Position numbers and translations under genes: made by a program. From Pardosa pseudoannulata (taxonomy: Eukaryota; Arthropoda; Arachnida; Araneae; Lycosidae), in the NCBI GenBank assembly GCA_032207245.1, contig CM063507.1, forward strand, positions 88,061,109 through 88,125,108: a stretch of 64,000 nucleotides of DNA, in the 5' to 3' direction. Each line of letters begins with the position of its first letter. Position 1 is the stretch's first letter. The notes under the pieces are model-generated. The model was not told the DNA's origin and searched no databases. It was given only the letters and a program-made list of their open reading frames with translations. Below, piece after piece: positions 62,401-64,000 of this stretch.

Positions 62401-62765
62401 TTATATTAGTGTAAACACTGTTTTTAATCTTGCAGCAAAATAGATGTCAACTGTTTTGAAATTTGAAATTTCTTTTAAGTTTTTAGGGAGGATAATAATA
62501 ATAATGTTGTAATTGTTGAGATGGTAAAATGTCATGCTACTTTACCGTTTGTGTTTACAGAGTAAACAATTTCTCATTAAAGGAACAGAACTTTTTCTTT
62601 AATGATGATTTGGAAAAGACTTATCATGAGTTTCAAAAGGTCTTATATCCCCTCAAATTTTTTTTCTTCCAAGGGTCTCTCTAGTAACATCCGCCTTCCC
62701 CGAGAAGAGAGCGAGAGTTCTGTATCTCACCAGGAAGATTCTCAAACCTCTGAAGATAAATCGAG
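19122..62765 (+). CDS. TSC2: Tuberin (TSC2), N-terminal two thirds
   Basis: 24 exons encode 895 residues: 19122-19226, 19338-19424, 19671-19781, 22072-22151, 22242-22306, 26645-26777, 27962-28010, 30442-30567, 31914-31987, 37887-38013, 39806-39946, 40636-40770, 44069-44150, 46749-46904, 47907-48017, 49181-49303, 49785-49888, 52842-52974, 55538-55660, 55745-55885, 59022-59211, 59773-59866, 61874-61976, 62674-62765. All have GT/AG borders, and phases agree except at 40770/44069, where an exon of 3n+2 bases is missing. Blocks matching tuberin in order include [58 protein letters not shown] and [20 protein letters not shown]. This is the alpha-solenoid part that binds hamartin (TSC1) in the complex that turns off Rheb and mTORC1. 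The linker with its kinase sites and the C-terminal Rheb-GAP domain fall beyond the window. The exon at 40636 could instead start at 40642 (tandem acceptors). Confidence 0.94.
19782..22071. other. TSC2 intron 3, no identified element
   Basis: 2.3 kb between coding exons 3 and 4. The 20100-20570 part is purine-rich and less AT-biased than its surroundings, suggesting an old insertion, but no ends, duplication or reading frame were identified. Confidence 0.35.
22734..23415 (+). mobile_element. TTAA-flanked piggyBac-like MITE, copy 1
   Basis: TTAA at 22730-22733 and 23416-23419 enclose 682 bases. The left end reads CACTAGATTTACAGA; the complement of the right end reads CACAAGATTTACGGACTGAG. The sequence around 22935-22990 is the complement of 46307-46370, so this is the same family as the element at 45955-46580, in opposite orientation. 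It carries a long TG/TA microsatellite near its right end and sits in TSC2 intron 5. Confidence 0.75.
23286..23358. repeat. (TG)n(TA)n microsatellite
   Basis: A few TG repeats followed by more than 60 bases of pure TA, within the TTAA-flanked MITE. The second copy of this element (45955-46580) has only a short TATATATG there, so the run expanded locally. Confidence 0.95.
24658..25256 (-). pseudogene. piggyBac transposase C-terminal remnant
   Basis: On the minus strand, 24900-24700 reads [29 protein letters not shown], then [19 protein letters not shown], a stop, and FKTYHT. This is the cysteine-rich C-terminal zinc-binding domain of piggyBac transposases (usually CxxC...KETRYxCxxCxVxLCxxxCFxxYH). 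One conserved Cys codon position is now TAA. The bordering TTAA sites at 24654-24657 and 25257-25260 and shared subterminal GAGTTATCTCA words suggest the ends of the original element. Upstream coding sequence is frameshifted and mostly lost. Confidence 0.7.
25582..26427 (+). mobile_element. hAT-type non-autonomous transposon with 8-bp TSD
   Basis: A perfect 8-base duplication TTAGGAGG flanks the element (25574-25581 and 26428-26435). Ends: left CAGGGTTGTAAATTTGACC; complement of the right CAAGGTTGGATCAGTTTTAA. Subterminal GGTCAAAA/AAACTGG words are repeated near both ends. The 846-base interior has no transposase frame. It inserted in TSC2 intron 5, not far upstream of the 26645 exon. Confidence 0.85.
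26476..26525 (+). repeat. SINE A tail fragment
   Basis: The segment ATAGCCATTTGGAATTGGCT followed by a GTAGGTCAC-like stretch matches the part after the tRNA-like head of the SINE at 27145-27310. The head itself is absent. Confidence 0.5.
26886..27033 (+). repeat. tRNA-derived SINE A, copy 1
   Basis: A pol III A-box-like GATGGCAAAATGGTTGGGG is followed by a B-box-like GGGTTTGAATCCCAC. A non-tRNA body then reads GCATGGATGTTTGTAGCC and GCAGTAGGTCC and ends in CCAAACCAAACC. It shares all of these segments with the copy 110 bases downstream. Confidence 0.75.
27145..27310 (+). repeat. tRNA-derived SINE A, copy 2
   Basis: Contains an intact B box, GGGTTCGAATCCCAC, then GCATGGATGTTCGTAGCC, GCAGTAGGTCATTAGCC and a CCAAACC-repeat tail. 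Same orientation as copy 1, both in TSC2 intron 6. The 5' part with the A box is more diverged. Confidence 0.75.
28456..28727 (+). repeat. tRNA-derived SINE B
   Basis: The head 28459-28523 is tRNA-like: it begins GCCCAGTGGCATTGGGGTAG (A box) and ends with GTTCGATCCCTGGGC (B box). About 200 bases of unrelated body follow, with CCCAGGGCCCTTGGTCAAGT and CTATGGCCCCCTACGGGTGA, ending in a T run. The T-arm and acceptor stem overlap, so this is a SINE head and not a working tRNA. It is distinct in sequence from SINE A. Confidence 0.75.
29507..30243 (+). mobile_element. Mariner element, internally deleted, copy 1
   Basis: TA-flanked. Ends: left CAAGGTGCATCCAGAAAGTA; complement of the right CGAGGTGCATCCAGAAAGTA. 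Inside, on the plus strand, are an N-terminal piece (AEIHxxL-like: [13 protein letters not shown]) and pieces of the catalytic region, [14 protein letters not shown] and CTVFWDRK. These join directly to the C-terminal end ([15 protein letters not shown] in shifted frames). Most of the DDE domain is deleted. It is in TSC2 intron 7, close upstream of the exon at 30442. Confidence 0.85.
30659..31489 (+). mobile_element. hAT family A element with transposase C-terminal piece
   Basis: Starts CAGGGTTGTCATGATTTAAA and ends AAAACCCTG. The plus-strand frame 30828-31115 contains [28 protein letters not shown] and [20 protein letters not shown], matching the C-terminal dimerisation (hATC) region of hAT transposases. 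Both flanks carry GATTTAAATC-rich palindromic stretches. A copy in inverse orientation lies at 44288-45071. It is in TSC2 intron 8; no exact 8-base target duplication survives. Confidence 0.75.
32315..32410 (+). mobile_element. Helitron 5' end fragment
   Basis: Begins TCTATATAAATAAAAATGTA followed by AATGTTTGTTC, the start typical of Helitron families with TCTATATA ends. It is cut off after 95 bases by the next element. Confidence 0.5.
32411..33570 (+). mobile_element. Helitron-like element, 5' part
   Basis: Starts TCTATATATATATAAATGAA then TTTGTGTCTGTCTGTACT. From about 32440 to 33365 it is a direct repeat of 35810-36740. No CTAG 3' end is found before the next element starts at 33571, so the copy is truncated or interrupted. 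It encodes nothing recognisable. Confidence 0.7.
33571..35781 (+). mobile_element. Non-autonomous Helitron, middle element
   Basis: Starts TCTATATAAGAATGTATGTT and GTATGTGCGTCTATCTCC; ends ACCCAGACTGAAGGCTGGGT (a hairpin, 35751-35770) then GCAAAGCAGCTAG. TC at the 5' end, a hairpin near the 3' end and CTAG at the terminus, without target duplication, are Helitron features. The next element follows with no intervening base. The interior is AT-rich with several internal repeats of short segments (for example 34010-34060 with 35320-35375). Confidence 0.7.
35782..36908 (+). mobile_element. Non-autonomous Helitron, complete copy
   Basis: Starts TCTATATATATAAAAATTAA, ends GCGAAGCACGGGCACACTTG CTAG, and is followed by T. 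It shares about 950 bases with 32411-33365 and shows what the 3' end of that truncated copy should look like. There is no Rep/helicase frame. It lies in TSC2 intron 9. Confidence 0.8.
38100..39800. other. TSC2 intron 10 with less AT-rich inserted blocks
   Basis: 38130-38700 has a promoter-like arrangement: GATTGGCTGA (inverted CCAAT, about 38575) and GGGTATATAAGGCGG about 60 bases downstream. This could be the U3 of a degraded solo LTR, but no TG...CA pair with target duplication was found. 39000-39540 is a further block of mixed composition with no recognised family. No exon is supported in either block. Confidence 0.35.
40395..40521. mobile_element. Tigger-like right-end fragment
   Basis: The end GATAATCAAGGTTCTACTG followed by TA is a typical Tigger terminus. 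No matching left TIR was found in the 500 bases before it; a long T run at 40359-40391 intervenes. Confidence 0.5.
41281..42130. other. Unidentified insert with basic reading frame
   Basis: Richer in G and C than the surrounding intron between 41281-41450 and 41640-41860. Plus-strand frame 41643-41885 (80 codons) starts [20 protein letters not shown] and is rich in Arg, Ser and Thr. It may be the start of a transposon protein, but I cannot name the family. The segment lies exactly in the intron where a TSC2 exon is missing. Neither ends nor target duplication were identified. Confidence 0.35.
42372..42436 (+). mobile_element. Fragment of the 60.9-kb Tigger-like family
   Basis: CAGTGGAATCACTTTGATCA, then ATTTTGATAGCAATAACCA and TTGATAACAATAAA, matches the left end of the element at 60889. 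Only about 65 bases remain. Confidence 0.45.
44288..45071 (-). mobile_element. hAT family A element, inverse orientation
   Basis: The complement of the right end reads CAGGGTTGGCATGATTTAAA. The minus-strand frame 44812-44630 reads [20 protein letters not shown] and [11 protein letters not shown], the hATC-type C terminus seen in the 30659 copy. The left boundary is eroded (a poly-A run at 44293-44307). Imperfect flanks AATGTAAA and ATTGTAAG may be a decayed 8-base duplication. In the intron after the 44069 exon. Confidence 0.7.
45510..45627. repeat. Poly-T rich low-complexity tract
   Basis: About 118 bases are almost only T with occasional A, G or C. The FFFF-rich frame across it is not a gene. 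Confidence 0.9.
45955..46580 (-). mobile_element. TTAA-flanked piggyBac-like MITE, copy 2
   Basis: TTAA at 45951-45954 and 46581-46584. Left end CACTAGATTTACGGACCGAG, complement of the right CACTAAATTTACGGATGTTG. Its interior is the reverse complement of the copy at 22734-23415 (for example GTCAAGTTCGACCATCATAC at 46325). A minus-strand frame 46510-46307 includes [19 protein letters not shown] but is not a recognised domain. In the intron before the 46749 exon. Confidence 0.75.
47105..47516 (-). mobile_element. Tc1 deletion derivative (MITE-like)
   Basis: TA-flanked, with near-perfect TIRs: left CACTCAAGAGCCCAAACATT, complement of the right CATCCAAGAGCCAAAACATT. Between them, in minus orientation, only the last part of a Tc1 transposase remains: [29 protein letters not shown] and [16 protein letters not shown]. 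This includes the Glu of the catalytic triad but neither Asp. It belongs to the same family as 16235-17431. In the intron after the 46749 exon. Confidence 0.88.
48230..49123. repeat. Foldback with about 125-base arms plus hAT-like end
   Basis: Arms 48776-48904 and 49000-49123 are near-complementary: TTTTTGTCAAATAGATATAT on the left answers ATATATCTATTTGACAAAAA on the right. They also share the segment GGCATTTAT.GAACATGCCTTG and end at CCTCAGG/CCTGAGG. The loop is about 95 bases and contains CCTTAAAAAGGTCCTTAATT words. Related CCTTAAAAATCCTTAA words occur near 48240 after CAGGGTTTCCATAATCC, which looks like a hAT-type end. The right arm stops 57 bases before TSC2 exon 49181-49303. Confidence 0.7.
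48625..48670. repeat. (TA)n microsatellite
   Basis: A run of about 45 bases of TA after TGTGTG. Confidence 0.95.
49659..49686. repeat. Perfect hairpin before TSC2 exon 49785
   Basis: CATTGTCAATGC and GCATTGACAATG, 12-base perfect arms, 4-base loop. Neighbouring sequence (49598-49690) repeats ATTGACA/TGTCAAT and GTGCATTCT words several times, so this looks like local tandem and inverted duplication. Confidence 0.85.
50179..50631 (+). mobile_element. hAT element with perfect 8-bp TSD
   Basis: TTCTAGTG at 50171-50178 and again at 50632-50639. Inner ends TAGGGATGGGC and GTCCATCCCTG are inverted. From 50348 the plus strand reads [19 protein letters not shown] then [12 protein letters not shown] and ends at a stop near 50510. 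This is the hATC C terminus of the GTF2IRD2/ZBED-like hAT branch. The rest of the transposase is deleted. In the intron after exon 49785-49888. Confidence 0.9.
51540..52620. other. Less AT-rich intron block, possible LTR remnant
   Basis: Composition differs clearly from the flanks. There is a C run (51911-51920), inverted and direct CCAAT-like words (51951 TGATTGG, 52040 TGATTGG) and GATATAAAAAGCGC at 52181. AATAAA appears at 52543. This order (CCAAT, TATA, polyA signal) suggests the U3-R of an LTR, but termini and target duplication were not found. Short frames here have no recognised domain. Confidence 0.3.
53615..54314 (+). mobile_element. Pogo/Tigger-like element, second copy
   Basis: Aligns along its length with 9132-9813: both start CAGTA.TAG, then TGCAATC.TAAATTGTGTC. 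From 53817 the plus strand reads [20 protein letters not shown], the pogo HTH start. It is broken by stops soon after. In the intron after exon 52842-52974. Confidence 0.65.
54823..54865. repeat. (TA)n(TG)n microsatellite
   Basis: About 30 bases of TA followed by TGTGTGTGTGTGT. Confidence 0.95.
56427..57041 (-). mobile_element. Solo LTR of an LTR retrotransposon
   Basis: A 615-base block, TGTTACC...CCTAACA, is flanked by the 5-base direct repeat AAATT (56422-56426 and 57042-57046). Read on the minus strand it begins TGTTAGG and ends GGTAACA. At about 220 bases in, it has GAATATAAAAGCCAATG (a TATA box), with CRE-like GACGT words upstream, so U3 is on the right and transcription would run leftwards. 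The region 56690-56985 is much richer in G and C than the genome around it. No coding region or second LTR is nearby, so it arose by LTR-LTR recombination. It lies antisense in the TSC2 intron after exon 55745-55885. Family not assigned. Confidence 0.85.
57647..58369 (-). mobile_element. Mariner element, internally deleted, copy 2
   Basis: Same family as 29507-30243 but inverted. Left end CGAGGTGTATCCAGAAAGTA, complement of the right CGAGGTGCAACCAGAGAGTA. The minus strand carries [20 protein letters not shown] and [15 protein letters not shown] (catalytic-region start), directly joined to the C-terminal end. It shares the internal deletion of copy 1, so both come from one already deleted source. 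Confidence 0.85.
59457..59488. repeat. (TA)n microsatellite
   Basis: About 30 bases of pure TA in the intron between exons 59022-59211 and 59773-59866. Confidence 0.9.
60144..60613 (-). mobile_element. Tigger/pogo-like element, partial second copy
   Basis: The left 350 bases match 359-710: CTGTGAAACCTCTCTGAGCA, then ATATAAACAAGTCTGACCTA and AAAACTTATCTAAAGAGAAA. The pogo HTH frame of the first copy is degraded here. The right boundary near GGCTGCTCAAGAGAAATCCC is weakly similar to the right TIR of the first copy. Confidence 0.6.
60889..61806. mobile_element. Tigger-like non-autonomous transposon
   Basis: TA-flanked. Left end CAGTGGACTCCACTTATGGG followed by GATC; complement of the right end CAGAGAACTCTGCTTAATGG followed by GATC. 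No transposase is recognised; the 82-codon minus frame at 61473-61225 has no known motif. Related left-end fragment at 42372. In the intron between exons 59773-59866 and 61874-61976, ending 67 bases before the latter. Confidence 0.7.
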
Positions 62766-64000
62766 GTAAGATTTTCTTTTTTATGCCTGTCAACTTGTAC
62801 CTTTTAGCCGATCACTTTATAGGCTTTAACTGTAAGATAGTACATTTGTGTGCTATAACTGTATGATTTTGGACTGTTTTGAATGGTGAATTTTAAAATA
62901 TAGAAAATAAATTTCGAGAATTTATTCGAGAATTATGTGTTGAACTGTTTAGGATCTCTGCTTGAAAATTGCATTAAAAGGCTTTAACTTCAAACCAACT
63001 TCTTGTAAAATTCAGTTTTATTTATTCCTTTTTTCTTTAAATAACAAATATATATGTAATAATGGGACAAGTTGCTTAAAATATTGCAGTTTTGGTTTCA
63101 AAATTCTATGTCAATTCATCTAAAATGGCAACGTTTTTCTGGTTTTGGGATTAGCACATGGCACTCTATCAGTGGGATGGGTTTTTAGAATTTGTAAGAA
63201 CTTTCTATGCGGCATGATTGGCCGTCTCTTGGCATCCATCATGACTTCAATTCTGGTTTTGAAATGTTTTAAATAGGCGAGTATCAAGGTTCGAAGGGTT
63301 GTTGTTCGTTATGATTCTGGCTGTTTGTTGTGGTTCGAGTTGTTCTTTTCTTTACTGATAGAGCACAAGATTAAGATGTGTGCTTTCATTGTAATGATGT
63401 GGGACTAGAATACACTACTTTAGTTGAAGCTGTTGGTGCCTCTGCATGGCACTCTGTTTCATAGCGGACTCCCAATGAATATGACTACATTCTGTGGGAT
63501 AGATGATGTCATGGCTACGGTCGTCACATATATATAAGAGAGTCTCAGGACAATGTACAAAACTTTCTATTAAAATTAACATTTAACATAGAACATTACC
63601 ACCATATATAATAGCTGACAAAGTACACAAATACTTACTGAAGTAGGAACATCTCCAATGTGAGCTCCCAACACTTTTGCAACAAGCTTTTGATTGGCTA
63701 AATGTGAGAAATGTATTGTTTGATTCTATGTATTTAATTATTTACTATTTTATTTAATACTATTGTTATCTAATGTCTGTTTTTTAACCTGTTCAGGACT
63801 ACCAGCTCAATTGAGATTACACAATTCTCCATTCAGGGCCCATGGTCTGGGAAGTAGAACATTTAAATTTTTAAAGGGCACCAGTAGATGGAAGTTTGTC
63901 CTTTAGATTCTTAATGTCCTACAGAGTGTTGACCTTCAATGTACACTTTCGGTTCTGATTTTTTCTTTCTAAATCTTTAGTTTTTAACAGGCAAACAGCT
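62766..64000. other. Start of next TSC2 intron
   Basis: No exon was found up to the window end. The next exon should continue the tuberin linker. An AACAG at 63986-63990 could be an acceptor, but too few bases follow to judge. CACATATATATAAGAG at 63527-63542 is TATA-like and surrounded by mixed-composition DNA (63120-63700), possibly another LTR remnant without detectable ends. Confidence 0.35.

Overview
The window looks like chromosomal DNA of an animal, most likely an arthropod and perhaps a spider or other arachnid. It is strongly AT-rich. Short exons are bounded by GT/AG introns, introns run to many kilobases, and old DNA transposons of many superfamilies fill introns and intergenic DNA. 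The Tc1, mariner, piggyBac, hAT, pogo/Tigger and Helitron remnants and tRNA-derived SINEs fit an arthropod. The spider assignment rests only on recollection of similar Tc1 and mariner families and is weak. No prokaryotic features, CRISPR arrays, rRNA genes or functional tRNA genes are visible.

Three conserved protein genes account for the coding content. (1) 2573-5442, minus strand: the first three coding exons of a mitochondrial carrier of the SLC25A32 (folate/FAD transporter) type; its 3' part lies before base 1. (2) 8211-13466, plus strand: a complete two-exon ASTE1 (asteroid, XPG/FEN1-like nuclease) gene of 705 codons. (3) 19122-62765, plus strand: 24 exons covering the N-terminal two thirds of tuberin (TSC2), the TSC1-binding HEAT-repeat part; the linker and GAP domain lie beyond base 64000. 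SLC25A32 and ASTE1 are head to head, 2.8 kb apart, each with a perfect CRE-type palindrome upstream of its start. ASTE1 and TSC2 are head to tail. Nothing suggests that the three act in one pathway.

The rest is mostly transposon debris. 1-2.5 kb: Tigger-type elements and a hAT fragment in a carrier intron. 6.5-7.2 kb: a small element with 2-bp AT duplications and a partial SWIM/YqaJ-like reading frame. 9-11.5 kb: pogo and mariner remnants in the ASTE1 intron. 13.6-17.4 kb: a TTAA-flanked element and a broken Tc1 copy. 22-31 kb: piggyBac, hAT, SINE, mariner and hAT insertions in TSC2 introns. 32.3-36.9 kb: a cluster of non-autonomous Helitrons, two of them fused head to tail. 44-62 kb: further hAT, TTAA-flanked, Tc1, pogo, mariner and Tigger elements, a long foldback and a solo LTR with intact target duplication.

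I found no convincing new multi-gene system. The points most worth checking are the TSC2 exon missing between 40770 and 44069, where the reading frame cannot be joined directly; the tandem Helitron junction; the AT-flanked element at 6.5 kb; the foldback beside a TSC2 splice acceptor; and the clean solo LTR at 56.4 kb.
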